NCBI GenBank assembly: GCA_020024915.1
Contig: JAHHSZ010000004.1
Span: forward strand, 1 to 38,674
Origin: Fusobacterium sp.
Lineage (GTDB): Bacteria; Fusobacteriota; Fusobacteriia; Fusobacteriales; Fusobacteriaceae
DNA: 38,674 nucleotides
Reading direction: 5' to 3'
Made by a program: the position numbers and the translations under genes. This document shows, one piece after another, positions 1 to 8,009 of this stretch. Below the pieces are notes generated by a model that made no database searches, had not been told where the DNA came from, and saw nothing but the letters and a program-made list of their open reading frames with translations. Each line of letters begins with the position of its first letter. The stretch's first letter is position 1.

Positions 1-93
1 GTTGGCTAACAAAAGCAACTACTTCCCAAGAAGCTCCCACTTCAAAAGCTGAAAGTTTTAAGTTGGAGAGGTTCACTAAAATACCCTGTTGCC
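1..93 (+). mobile_element. Right end of an IS200/IS605-type element with possible TnpB C-terminal tail (partial)
   Basis: An open frame runs in from the window edge (from base 3) and stops at TAA 91-93. Its end reads QEAPTSKAESFKLERF followed by eight residues, a style of tail seen in some TnpB proteins. Within it bases 34-42 and 60-68 form an imperfect hairpin (one mismatch), continued by 44-47 with 56-59, and this is followed directly by GGTTCAC ending at 76. A subterminal hairpin a few bases before TTCAC is the usual right end of IS200/IS605 elements, and that same stretch is the scaffold of the TnpB guide RNA. Only the end of the element is inside the window, so the family is inferred. 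It could instead be an unrelated gene end. Confidence 0.42.
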
Positions 94-106
94 AGTAATT
101 GAATAG

Positions 107-160
107 AAAGGGAGCCTTCAACAAAAATGTTGAAAACTCCCTTTATTTGGTTCTTTTTTA
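107..160 (+). terminator. Rho-independent terminator after the IS end
   Basis: AAAGGGAG at 107-114 pairs with CTCCCTTT at 137-144, with a second inner stem of TTCAACA and TGTTGAA. A T-rich run (TTTGGTTCTTTTTT) follows to 160. It would stop transcription leaving the IS end, and separates it from the convergent minus-strand gene at 208-486. Confidence 0.8.
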
Positions 161-207
161 TAAGAAGAATTCATAGCTGAGAGTAGTTACTCCTTTTTTA
201 TAATCTG

Positions 208-486
208 TTATTTTCTTTTTTTAAGATGTTCTTCTTGAACTATTTTAATAACTTCCATCATTTTTTTCTGGATATGATTATATCCAACATCTTTAACATG
301 TGGTAAAATACAACTTGAGCAATCTTTAATTCCAGTAGCAGTATATTTAAAATTTCCTCCACACTTATCTCCCAGCATATATAAAGGACAATAGCAAAAT
401 ATACAGTTAAAATCCTCTATATTTTCCATCTTATGACATGGAAAATACTCACAATCTTTATGGTGAATAAATTTGTAGTTATCCAT
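208..486 (-). CDS. Cysteine-rich small domain protein (PF04071-like)
   Basis: This 92-residue protein has cysteines spaced as expected for the cysteine-rich small domain family: CEYFPCHK near the N-terminus, then CIFCYCPLY, a lone C in DKCGG, and CSSC about residue 57. The set probably binds a metal (zinc) or an Fe-S cluster. The C-terminus is a charged helix ending in KKRK. The ATG at 486 has AGGAGTG eight bases upstream. Known members are small stand-alone proteins, or are fused to cobalamin-salvage enzymes in some archaea, and their role is unknown. It has its own promoter inside the end of sfsA. Family assignment is by motif only. Confidence 0.75.
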   Translation of the reverse strand: MDNYKFIHHKDCEYFPCHKMENIEDFNCIFCYCPLYMLGDKCGGNFKYTATGIKDCSSCILPHVKDVGYNHIQKKMMEVIKIVQEEHLKKRK

Positions 487-517
487 ATGACATCACTCCT
501 TAAATATTTCTAATATA

Positions 518-546
518 AGTATACTTTTTTTGTTAAAACGTATCAA
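518..546 (-). promoter_or_regulatory. Promoter of the cysteine-rich gene
   Basis: On the minus strand TTGATA (541-546) and TATACT (518-523) are separated by exactly 17 bases, about 30 bases upstream of the ATG at 486. The -35 box lies inside the last codons of sfsA, so the small gene can be transcribed alone. Confidence 0.6.
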
Positions 547-1261
547 GAGAAATTTGTGAAAGAATATCAATTTTTTTATCACTAAAGTATATACTACCAT
601 TTTTAAGTCTAAATTGAAGAGGATATATTTCAACCCCCTTTTCCATGGCTAGATAAAAAAGTTCATAAAATTTAGGATCTGTTTCAAATTTTGGTCTAAA
701 ATTATCGCAATCTCTAAAAATTAATAGAACTACAGCAGCTCTTTCGCCAGATTCTTTTATTTTGATAAGCTCTTTGAGATGTTTTTGTGCACGAGTACTA
801 GGAGCATCAGGAAATTTAGCTGTTTTATTTTCTACAAGGGAGACTCCTTTAACTTCAATCCAAATTTTTTCATTATTTTTTGTTAGAAGAAAATCTAATC
901 TACTCTCTCCATTTTTAACTTCTGCTCTAATTGTATCAACTTTACCAAAAGGAGAAATTTCAAAATCATTTAATAGATTTTCTGAAATATATCTATGATA
1001 TGCAGAATTAAGTAAAATATCTTCATCACCTTCTGGAGTTCTAGCTGAGACAAAGTCATATGAAGTTTTTCTTTTTTCTAAGTTTGTTGCTTTTTTAACT
1101 CCAACTAAATTATCTTTAAAAAGAAGCTCTTTTATTCTACCAGAGTCATGTACATGGCATAATTCTATCTGGTGATCAAGCTCAATTTCAGCAATAAATC
1201 TATTTGGTCTATCAATAAATTTTCCAGTTAATATTTTTCCAATCTCATATATTTTTTTCAT
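533..1261 (-). CDS. sfsA: SfsA family protein (sugar fermentation stimulation protein, predicted nuclease)
   Basis: The 242-residue protein has the usual SfsA length. An N-terminal OB-like part (GKFIDRPNRFIAEIELD) is followed by a PD-(D/E)XK-like part with DFLLT, WIEVKGVSL and FPDAPSTRAQKHLKEL, the conserved metal and DNA-contact region. In E. coli SfsA is linked to maltose metabolism and binds DNA; a nuclease role is inferred from the fold. The ATG at 1261 is chosen because AGGAGGAGT sits right before it. An upstream extension in the same frame (to 1369) runs into the preceding rrf2 gene and is not needed. It is probably the last or a separately transcribed gene of the minus-strand string, since a hairpin lies between it and rrf2. 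Confidence 0.9.
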   Translation of the reverse strand: MKKIYEIGKILTGKFIDRPNRFIAEIELDHQIELCHVHDSGRIKELLFKDNLVGVKKATNLEKRKTSYDFVSARTPEGDEDILLNSAYHRYISENLLNDFEISPFGKVDTIRAEVKNGESRLDFLLTKNNEKIWIEVKGVSLVENKTAKFPDAPSTRAQKHLKELIKIKESGERAAVVLLIFRDCDNFRPKFETDPKFYELFYLAMEKGVEIYPLQFRLKNGSIYFSDKKIDILSQISLDTF

Positions 1262-1270
1262 ACTCCTCCT

Positions 1271-1304
1271 AAAAAATATAGAGAGAAATTTTAAATTTCT
1301 CTCT
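1271..1304 (-). terminator. Hairpin terminator after the Rrf2 gene
   Basis: AGAGAGAAATTT (1280-1291) and AAATTTCTCTCT (1293-1304) are perfect 12-base inverted arms with a one-base centre. On the minus strand they are followed by TATATTTTTT. Because the loop is so short, the base pairs nearest the centre must open. It lies just before the sfsA ribosome binding site and probably attenuates read-through from rrf2. Confidence 0.6.
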
Positions 1305-1316
1305 AATAAATCATAA

Positions 1317-1760
1317 TTATTTTGTTGTATTGCAATCACAGTTACAATCTTTATAAGTCTCTTCAGCAAGCTCTTTAAAATTACGAGCTTCTAATTTTTT
1401 AATAAAATCCATCTGTATTTCATTGAAAGCTCTATGAACTGCACATTCTCCTCTTCTTAAATTACAAGATTCTGGATCATTGACACAACCTTTTATAGAG
1501 ATTATTGGTTCAATAGTCTCTATAGCATCTCTAAGAGTGATCTCTTCACTAGGTTTAGTTAATTGATAACCTCCTCTAGCACCTTTATAAATATTCACAA
1601 GCCCAGCTTTTTCTAATTTTTTTAGAATTCTTAGACTAAATAAATGTGGAATTTCTTCAGCTTCAGAAATCTCATTAGAGGAAATTATTCTATCTTGTCC
1701 ATATTTTGTTAAATAAAGTAAAATTCTTATAACGTACTCAATTTCGTTTTTAATTCTCAT
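1317..1760 (-). CDS. Rrf2 family transcription regulator, probable Fe-S sensor
   Basis: A 147-residue Rrf2 protein. An N-terminal winged helix (MRIKNEIEYVIRILLYL, then RILKKLEKAGLVNIYKGARGGYQL) is followed by C-X6-C-X6-C-X2-H (GCVNDPESC, then RRGECAVH). This closely resembles the cluster ligands of IscR (three Cys and one His), so binding of an Fe-S cluster is likely. The C-terminus has an extra CNCDCN tail. The ATG at 1760 is preferred (GGGAG upstream); an upstream TTG in frame at 1820 lies inside the -35 box. No isc or suf genes are in the window, so its targets are unknown. NsrR- or CymR-like roles are alternatives. Confidence 0.88.
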   Translation of the reverse strand: MRIKNEIEYVIRILLYLTKYGQDRIISSNEISEAEEIPHLFSLRILKKLEKAGLVNIYKGARGGYQLTKPSEEITLRDAIETIEPIISIKGCVNDPESCNLRRGECAVHRAFNEIQMDFIKKLEARNFKELAEETYKDCNCDCNTTK

Positions 1761-1791
1761 AATAGACTCCCTAATCCTTAATATACGACTA

Positions 1792-1820
1792 ATTATATCA
1801 TAGTATACTAAAAGTTGCAA
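1792..1820 (-). promoter_or_regulatory. Promoter of the Rrf2 gene
   Basis: On the minus strand TTGCAA (1815-1820) and TATAAT (1792-1797) are 17 bases apart, and TGATATAAT also gives an extended -10. GTATAC/GTATAT repeats flank the -10 and could be an autoregulatory site, but that is a guess. Confidence 0.65.
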
Positions 1821-1823
1821 CTT

Positions 1824-2732
1824 TTATTTTTTTATCTCTCTTGCATTAGGAACATTTTCATTAAGAGCAGCTTTGATAGCTACAATAGCAACTTCTAATT
1901 GCTGAAGATCAGGTTCTTTAGTAGTTATTCTCTGTAGAGAAAGACCAGGAAAGGCTATTGCTTTTATAATAGGATTATCTAGATGTTTCGAGCTATATCT
2001 TTGTATCTCATATGAGATTCCAGCAATAAGTGGCATCAACAAAACTCTTAGAAGTACCTTTACTAATATTTTTCCTACTACTGTTGCAGGTGTAGGAAAA
2101 ATAAAATCTATTGTAGAAAAAACTATTATAGCTATAAACATTACAATTAAAAGAAAACTTGTTCCACATCTAGGGTGTAATGTTGTAAATTTTTTAGCAT
2201 TTTCTGGAGTTAATTCAAGTTGATTTTCATAAGCATAGATTGATTTATGTTCAGCTCCATGATATTGATATACTCTTTTTACATCTTTAGAGAAAGAGAT
2301 CAACCATATGTAGAGAATAAAAAATATCAATCTTAAAACAGCTTCTAGTATATTAGAATACAGTTTATTATCAAAGAATAAAAAACTTCCAATGAGAGAA
2401 GGGAGTACAATAAATAAACCAATACCTAATCCCAAAGATACGATTGTAGTTAAAATTGCCTCTTTTTGTGTTATTTGCTCCCCCTCTTTTTCTTCAGCTT
2501 CATTAGCAGAGAAAGTAAGCTCTTTTACTCCTAAAACAAGGGCATCAAAAAGCATAACAGCACCTCTAATAAATGGAACTTCAGCAAGTTTTCCTTTTTT
2601 AGAAGATATTTTTGTTTTTTTATAAACTATCTCACCAGAGGGCTTTCTAACAGCAGTAGCAATACAAGAGGGGCTACGCATCATAACTCCTTCAATAACT
2701 GCTTGTCCTCCAATATTTATTCTATTATTCAT
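1824..2732 (-). CDS. DUF1385 family membrane protein (YqhQ-like)
   Basis: The 302-residue protein begins with the family signature INIGGQAVIEGVMMRSP, and has a second conserved stretch at YQYHGAEHKSIYAYE, where His and Glu could bind a metal. Hydrophobic segments at about residues 95-120, 130-150, 190-215 and 220-240 predict three to four membrane helices. The family is widespread in Firmicutes and related phyla and its function is not established. The ATG has AGAAAGGAAATAAT upstream. It starts 18 bases after the phosphatase gene and is probably co-transcribed with it. Confidence 0.85.
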   Translation of the reverse strand: MNNRINIGGQAVIEGVMMRSPSCIATAVRKPSGEIVYKKTKISSKKGKLAEVPFIRGAVMLFDALVLGVKELTFSANEAEEKEGEQITQKEAILTTIVSLGLGIGLFIVLPSLIGSFLFFDNKLYSNILEAVLRLIFFILYIWLISFSKDVKRVYQYHGAEHKSIYAYENQLELTPENAKKFTTLHPRCGTSFLLIVMFIAIIVFSTIDFIFPTPATVVGKILVKVLLRVLLMPLIAGISYEIQRYSSKHLDNPIIKAIAFPGLSLQRITTKEPDLQQLEVAIVAIKAALNENVPNAREIKK

Positions 2733-2750
2733 ATTATTTCCTTTCTAAAA

Positions 2751-4262
2751 TTAAATTATACTTTTTAGTATAACAAAAGTTAAATCATCTGTTTGTTCAA
2801 AATCCTCTCTAAAGTTGTTAATCTCTTTTAAAATCTCTTCTCTTAACTTTTTAGGTGATTTATTTTTATTTTTAAATATAATATTTTGTAATCTTTCCAA
2901 ACCAAACATCTCTTTATTTTTATTTTCAGCTTCAGTAATTCCATCAGTATATAGAACTACAATATCACCTTTTTCTAACTTGATCTCCCCTTGTTTATAG
3001 TTATAATTATTTAAGAAACCAATAGCTACACCCTTCACAGTATGAAGTTCAATCTTATCACTGCTAGCTTTATATACAACTAAAGGGTTATGACCAGCAT
3101 TAGAGTAGTATAGAGTTCTTGTTTCTGGGTCATACTTGCTATGCATCATAGTTATAAACATATCCTCAGTAATATCAGAATATATAATCTTGTTTAATTC
3201 ATTTAAGTTTTCATTAGGAGCAAAGTCATCAGTTAGAGTAAGGGTTTTTAAAACTGATCTTCCCAATGCCATAAGAAATGCAGCAGGAACTCCTTTTCCA
3301 CTGACATCAGCTATAGTGATAGAGAAAATATTATTGTCTAAAACAGTGTAGTCATAGTAATCTCCACCAATCTCTTTAGCTGGTTCAAAGTATTGAGCTA
3401 TCTCTAAACCAAAGATTTCATCAATATCTGCAGGTAAGATTTTTTTCTGAATTCGAGAAGCAACATCCAACTCGTTTGAAATTCTCTCTTTGATTAAAAG
3501 TTCAGAGTAGATTTTAGCATTGTTTATAGCAATTGCAACTTGTATAACAAGTGCTGAGATAGTTTCTTCATCTAGATCTATCATTTTAAGTTTATCCTCT
3601 ATTACATATATAACACCTAATTGCTTATCTTTAACAACAAGAGGTGAGATTACAATCTCTTCATCTGGAGCTAAGATAAATCTCTTAGATAGATCAGAGT
3701 AGATAGCTTTATAATCTTTTAATGAGAAATTTTTAATATCATCTTCACAAAAATAAAGATTTTCCTTGAAATTACACTCACCCTTTGTTTTTTTATTAAT
3801 TAGACCATTCTCTTCCCAAAGATAAAGGGAGATCCTTTTAGCTCCTGTAAGGACAAAATAAGCATCTAATATAGTGTTTATAATGTTATCTAAGTCCAAA
3901 ACAGATAAAACAGCTCTGGAAATAGAGTTTAGATTGGATAAATTTTCTACCCTTTTTTCAAGTAATTGGTTACTATATTCTAACTGAGTAGATTTTTGAA
4001 CTAATGAGTTATAAGTTTCCTCTAACTCTTTTCTATACTCTCTCAACTCTTCGATAGAGTTTTCAAGCTCTAAATCTTGCTTGATTACATTTTTAATTGT
4101 ATCTTCATACTCTTCCTTAAGTATTTCTGGCACATTTTCTAGTTGCTTTTTATTTCTAATACTTGTGAGGATTGTCATCATATCTTCAGTCATATCTTCC
4201 TCTTTTTTCTTGAAATGATATAACAATAAACCAATAACAAGGATAAAAATAAAGTAGATCAT
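2751..4262 (-). CDS. Membrane-anchored GAF/PP2C (SpoIIE-type) serine phosphatase
   Basis: A 503-residue regulator with four parts. An N-terminal membrane helix is followed by a coiled coil (about residues 50-110), a GAF-like domain (115-260) and a C-terminal SpoIIE/RsbU PP2C domain. That domain starts at ELDVASRIQKKILP and has the metal-binding motifs EIGGDYYDY, IADVSGKGVPAAF, SNAGHNP and LYTDGITEA. Such enzymes dephosphorylate anti-sigma antagonists or similar switch proteins, but no antagonist or sigma factor gene is nearby. The start at 4262 is preferred over 4277: it gives an ATGA overlap with the upstream lipoprotein stop and has GGGGGATAGAGAA just before it. The overlap suggests translational coupling to the lipoprotein. 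Confidence 0.88.
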   Translation of the reverse strand: MIYFIFILVIGLLLYHFKKKEEDMTEDMMTILTSIRNKKQLENVPEILKEEYEDTIKNVIKQDLELENSIEELREYRKELEETYNSLVQKSTQLEYSNQLLEKRVENLSNLNSISRAVLSVLDLDNIINTILDAYFVLTGAKRISLYLWEENGLINKKTKGECNFKENLYFCEDDIKNFSLKDYKAIYSDLSKRFILAPDEEIVISPLVVKDKQLGVIYVIEDKLKMIDLDEETISALVIQVAIAINNAKIYSELLIKERISNELDVASRIQKKILPADIDEIFGLEIAQYFEPAKEIGGDYYDYTVLDNNIFSITIADVSGKGVPAAFLMALGRSVLKTLTLTDDFAPNENLNELNKIIYSDITEDMFITMMHSKYDPETRTLYYSNAGHNPLVVYKASSDKIELHTVKGVAIGFLNNYNYKQGEIKLEKGDIVVLYTDGITEAENKNKEMFGLERLQNIIFKNKNKSPKKLREEILKEINNFREDFEQTDDLTFVILKSII

Positions 4263-5257
4263 TTCTCTATCCCCCATATTACATTTGATTTTTTAAAATC
4301 AATAGTTTTTCTTTCTCTTGTTTCTCTTTTCAAACTTGCTTTTTCAAGGATGCTATTAGGAACAAGTTTTATTTTAAAGTTTTGTATATCTTTTATTTTA
4401 AGATCTTGATACTCATCAAGGATAGGAATTAAATCTAAAGGATTTGTAATGTCTAAAATTTTTGTATTTATTTCAAAATCCTTTATATTTTTAACATTTC
4501 TGTTAGCAATAAATAGAAGCTTATTTGGGATAACAGAATCTTCAATCTCACCCTTCACTACATAAATTTTAGATTTTAGAAGATCTAAATTGTCAGGTAG
4601 AGAGTTACTGTTTAAAAATATAGGTAGACCTAATTCAGCCCCTTCAGCAAGGGTATCCACAGTAACCTCTATAGTCAGATTGTTTCCAAGAGCAAAAATA
4701 GTATTGGAGAATCTCTTTCTATTTTCAAAAACCTCATCTACAATTCTATCTTTATCCAGTTCAGTATAATTCTTATTTCCATTGTATAACTCAGGTTTTT
4801 TTAGATAATTATACCAATAAGCAATCTGTTTGTTGAGATATTTTTGTACACTTCCAGAGTTTTCAGGAGTATTTACTTTGATTTTATTATCAATAACCTC
4901 TCTCTCCTTGTCAGTAAGTGAGTAAGAGTGTTTGTAGAAAACTTTTTCGCTCTCTCTAACCTCTCTTAGCTGAAGATTGTGTAGATCTTTGTAAAGCTCT
5001 AATGGAATGATGAGATTTATATCTTTTTTATGAGCTAATATTTTAGAAGCTAATACATCAAGTTGGGTATAAAACCTATCTTTCTCATTAGGAGTATCAG
5101 GATAGAGAAGCCTGTAAAATGTAATATCATATTTATCAGGTATAATTTTTGCATTTTCAAATTGTACTATTTGACTTTTATCTTTTCTAGCTACTATGTT
5201 TCCACAACCTGTGAATATAAGTAACAGTACAACTAAGAGTAATGATGTTTTTTTCAT
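4259..5257 (-). CDS. Lipoprotein of unknown function
   Basis: The 332-residue product starts with a lipoprotein signal: MKKTSLLLVVLLLIFTGCGN, with the lipobox IFTGC, so it is expected to be lipid-anchored in the envelope. The rest is charged, with a predicted mixed alpha/beta content and no motif I recognise. A middle part (ELDKDRIVDEVFENRKRFSNTIFALGNNL) looks helical. It is placed 22 bases after uvrC and overlaps the phosphatase gene by four bases, so the phosphatase and lipoprotein may act together, for example with the lipoprotein as an envelope-facing partner. That link rests on gene order only. Confidence 0.8.
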   Translation of the reverse strand: MKKTSLLLVVLLLIFTGCGNIVARKDKSQIVQFENAKIIPDKYDITFYRLLYPDTPNEKDRFYTQLDVLASKILAHKKDINLIIPLELYKDLHNLQLREVRESEKVFYKHSYSLTDKEREVIDNKIKVNTPENSGSVQKYLNKQIAYWYNYLKKPELYNGNKNYTELDKDRIVDEVFENRKRFSNTIFALGNNLTIEVTVDTLAEGAELGLPIFLNSNSLPDNLDLLKSKIYVVKGEIEDSVIPNKLLFIANRNVKNIKDFEINTKILDITNPLDLIPILDEYQDLKIKDIQNFKIKLVPNSILEKASLKRETRERKTIDFKKSNVIWGIEK

Positions 5258-5279
5258 TTTTTCCTCCAGATATTAATAT

Positions 5280-7073
5280 TCACTTTTTCTTTTGATTTAA
5301 AGTTAATAAAAGTTCTTCAGCAATTTTTTTAGGGATAAATTTATTCAATGAATCTAGATCTGCTTGAGCAATCTTTTTAACAGAACCAAAATTTTTAAGT
5401 AGTAACTCTTTACGTTTAGGACCAATTCCTGCAATATCATCTAATTCAGAAGAGATAACTCTTTTACTTCTAAGTTTTCTATGATAAGTAATTCCAAATC
5501 TATGAGCTTCATCTCTAACTCTTTGAAAAATTTTTAAAGCTTCCCACTCCTTAGGAAAAGAAAAAGGGATAGGGTTACCATATTTATATATTTCTTCATC
5601 TCTTTTTGCCAAGCTTAATAGCTCAGCTATTCCATCTTTTCCAATCTCTCTAAAGACCTCTCCAGCTGCATTTATCTGACCAAGTCCTCCATCGATTAAA
5701 ACGACATCAGGAAATTCATGTTCAGGGAGTTTACTATACCTTCTTGTAATAGCTTCTCTCATCATAGCAAAATCATCAGGAGTATCTTTACAAGTTATCT
5801 TGAATTTTCGATAATCTTTCTTAGAAGCCTTTCCTTCAACAGATACACTCATTGAAGCAACAGCATCTTTCCCTTGTATATTTGAGATATCAAAGCACTC
5901 AATTTTTCGAGGGTATCTTTTTAAAGAGAGTTCAGTATAGATTTTATATAGCCCCTCTTCAAGTACAGATTTTTTCCTAAAATAGTTTTCAATATCTTTA
6001 TTAAGATTTAATTCAGCCATCTCTACTAACTCTTTTCTCCTACTTTTTATTTTTGGAAAATAGATATCAACAGTTTTATTTTTTTGTAGTTGTAAGAGAT
6101 CTTTAATAAGTGATAGTTTAGTTTCTAGACTCTGTTGAAAAACAATATTTCTAGGAGTAGGGTGTTTAGAATAAAAAGAAGTAACAACACTCTCCTCTAA
6201 ATTATCAGCTATCTTATTTTTTAAATCTATATTTGTTGAAATTTTACCAAGTATTTTCCCATCTCTCACATTTAATACACAGATAAAAAGGTGTTCTCCC
6301 TCTTTTTTTAAAACAAAAATATCCTCATCTATATCTTGACCATACTCAGTAACTTGGTTAGCTACAGCATTTTCAATCTCTTTTATCTGCTCTCTCAAAA
6401 GAATAGCTTCTTCAAAATTCATTTTTTCAGCAGCTATATCCATAGATGTTTTAAGAGTGCTAAGAACATCTCTCCCTTTTCCCTTTAAGAGATTTTTAGC
6501 TCTTTCAAGTTGATTATTATACTCTAAAAATATCTCTTTATATGTACATGGTGCTGGACACATCTTCATAAAATATTTTAAACAGGGACGAGGATAGGTT
6601 TTATTCATATCCCTATCACAATCTCTAATTTTAAAGATTCTAATCAATGTTTTTTTTAGATTCCATACTCCAAAAGGGTATGGGCCAAAATATGTTCCCG
6701 ATTTTGTATCTAGAGATTTTGTGCTTCGAATTATTTTTATATTTGGAAAATTTTCCTTACTTATCTTAATATAGGGATAAGTTTTTTCATCTTTTAAAAG
6801 AATATTGTATTTAGGAAGATATTTTTTTATAAGATTATTTTCAAGGACAAGGGCATCTAATTCACTATTACAGATGATAAATTCAATAGCTTCAATATTT
6901 TTAACCAGTTCTTTTGTTTTTTCACTTTCATGCTCTCTGTTAAAATATGATGAAACTCTATTTTTTAAATTTTTAGCTTTTCCAACATAGATTACTTTAT
7001 CATCTTTTTTCATTAGATAAACTCCTGGATTATTAGGAATATCTATCTTTTTTATATTGAATATCTTTACCAA
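5280..7073 (-). CDS. uvrC: UvrABC excinuclease subunit C
   Basis: The 597-residue protein has full UvrC architecture. It has a GIY-YIG nuclease domain at the N-terminus (NPGVYLMKK, then VIYVGKAKNLKNR), a UVR UvrB-binding motif (AEKMNFEEAILLREQIKEIE, about residue 215), an RNase H-like C-terminal nuclease (CFDISNIQG and LIDGGLGQINAA) and helix-hairpin-helix ends (DDIAGIGPKRKELLLKNFGS). It makes the dual incision in nucleotide excision repair with UvrA (34016-36928) and UvrB (not in the window). The start is TTG at 7073, inside the last codons of rapZ with AGAGAGGAAA before it. No ATG lies upstream of the conserved NPGVY motif. Confidence 0.96.
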   Translation of the reverse strand: MVKIFNIKKIDIPNNPGVYLMKKDDKVIYVGKAKNLKNRVSSYFNREHESEKTKELVKNIEAIEFIICNSELDALVLENNLIKKYLPKYNILLKDEKTYPYIKISKENFPNIKIIRSTKSLDTKSGTYFGPYPFGVWNLKKTLIRIFKIRDCDRDMNKTYPRPCLKYFMKMCPAPCTYKEIFLEYNNQLERAKNLLKGKGRDVLSTLKTSMDIAAEKMNFEEAILLREQIKEIENAVANQVTEYGQDIDEDIFVLKKEGEHLFICVLNVRDGKILGKISTNIDLKNKIADNLEESVVTSFYSKHPTPRNIVFQQSLETKLSLIKDLLQLQKNKTVDIYFPKIKSRRKELVEMAELNLNKDIENYFRKKSVLEEGLYKIYTELSLKRYPRKIECFDISNIQGKDAVASMSVSVEGKASKKDYRKFKITCKDTPDDFAMMREAITRRYSKLPEHEFPDVVLIDGGLGQINAAGEVFREIGKDGIAELLSLAKRDEEIYKYGNPIPFSFPKEWEALKIFQRVRDEAHRFGITYHRKLRSKRVISSELDDIAGIGPKRKELLLKNFGSVKKIAQADLDSLNKFIPKKIAEELLLTLNQKKK

Positions 7074-7924
7074 TTTCCTCTCTCTTTCTCTCTATGATTA
7101 ACATATACATTTAAATTGTCAATTTCAGAGAGCTCTTTATATATAAGTTCTGCAAAAGTAACTGAACGGTGTTTTCCTCCACTACAACCTATACCAATAG
7201 TTAGGTGCTTTTTCCCTTCTCTAATGTAATGTGGGATTAAAAAATCAAACATATCCATTAATTTTGTATAAAACTCTTGAGAAAGTTCAAAACTCATAAC
7301 ATAATCAGAAACCTCTTTATCCAAACCACTTTTCGATTTGAGTTCATTTATGTAGTAGGGATTTGGAAGAAATCTTACATCAAAAACTAAATCTACATCA
7401 ATGGGAATACCATACTTAAATCCAAAAGATTGAACATGTACATTTATATCTTTTATATCCACATCCAAACCAAGAAGAGTTTTTAACTTTTGAGTTAATT
7501 CCTTTGGCTTATCAAAACTAGTATCTATAATACCAGTAGCTAACTCTTTTATTTCAGCCATTGTTTTTCTCTCAGTTCTTATACTTTGGAGAAGAGTTGT
7601 CTCAGTAACAGGATGTTTTCTTCTAGTCAAATTATACCTATTCAAAATGACCTCTTTAGAAGCTTCTAAAAATATGATAGAGTATATTATATCAGGAGTA
7701 TTTTTAAGTTTATCTAAAAAGTTTGTAAACTCCTCTATCTCTCTAAAAGAACGAATATCCATTCCTAAAGCAATATTTTCAATTGATGATGAGATAAAAG
7801 AAAAACCAATTTCACAAGGTAAATTATCAACAGTATAATACCCTAAATCTTCTAATACATTTAAAGCTGTTGTTTTTCCACTTCCACTTAAACCAGTTAC
7901 AATTACTATTTTTTTCTTTGTCAT
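7067..7924 (-). CDS. rapZ: RapZ/YvcJ family nucleotide-binding protein
   Basis: The 285-residue protein has a Walker A loop near the N-terminus (GLSGSGKTTALNVLEDLGYY), the family sequence TVDNLP, and the C-terminal signature GIGCSGGKHRSVTFAE. RapZ in E. coli binds GlcN6P and adapts RNase E for sRNA decay; YvcJ in Firmicutes affects competence and sporulation. Either role, or a third, is possible here. The ATG is at 7924. It is the first gene of the minus-strand string, overlaps uvrC by seven bases and has a promoter about 30 bases upstream. Confidence 0.94.
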   Translation of the reverse strand: MTKKKIVIVTGLSGSGKTTALNVLEDLGYYTVDNLPCEIGFSFISSSIENIALGMDIRSFREIEEFTNFLDKLKNTPDIIYSIIFLEASKEVILNRYNLTRRKHPVTETTLLQSIRTERKTMAEIKELATGIIDTSFDKPKELTQKLKTLLGLDVDIKDINVHVQSFGFKYGIPIDVDLVFDVRFLPNPYYINELKSKSGLDKEVSDYVMSFELSQEFYTKLMDMFDFLIPHYIREGKKHLTIGIGCSGGKHRSVTFAELIYKELSEIDNLNVYVNHREKERGNW

Positions 7925-7951
7925 TATTTCACCTTAATCCTTCTATTCTAT

Positions 7952-7960
7952 ATTATATCA
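7952..7960 (-). promoter_or_regulatory. Extended -10 promoter upstream of rapZ
   Basis: The minus strand reads TGATATAAT at 7960-7952, an extended -10, 28 bases before the rapZ start. No good -35 box is seen at 17 bases, which an extended -10 can tolerate. Confidence 0.5.
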
Positions 7961-8009
7961 TATTTTCTTCATCTTTTACTAGAAAATTAACTAAGTTTTT
8001 ACATTGTAC

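Noticed and set aside
762..998. Open frame on the plus strand inside sfsA
   Set aside because: It lies fully within the opposite-strand sfsA gene, which has strong family motifs; no ribosome site or family feature supports it.
1761..1820. Longer N-terminus of the Rrf2 protein from a TTG at 1820
   Set aside because: It would place the promoter boxes (1792-1820) within the coding region, and the family start fits ATG 1760.
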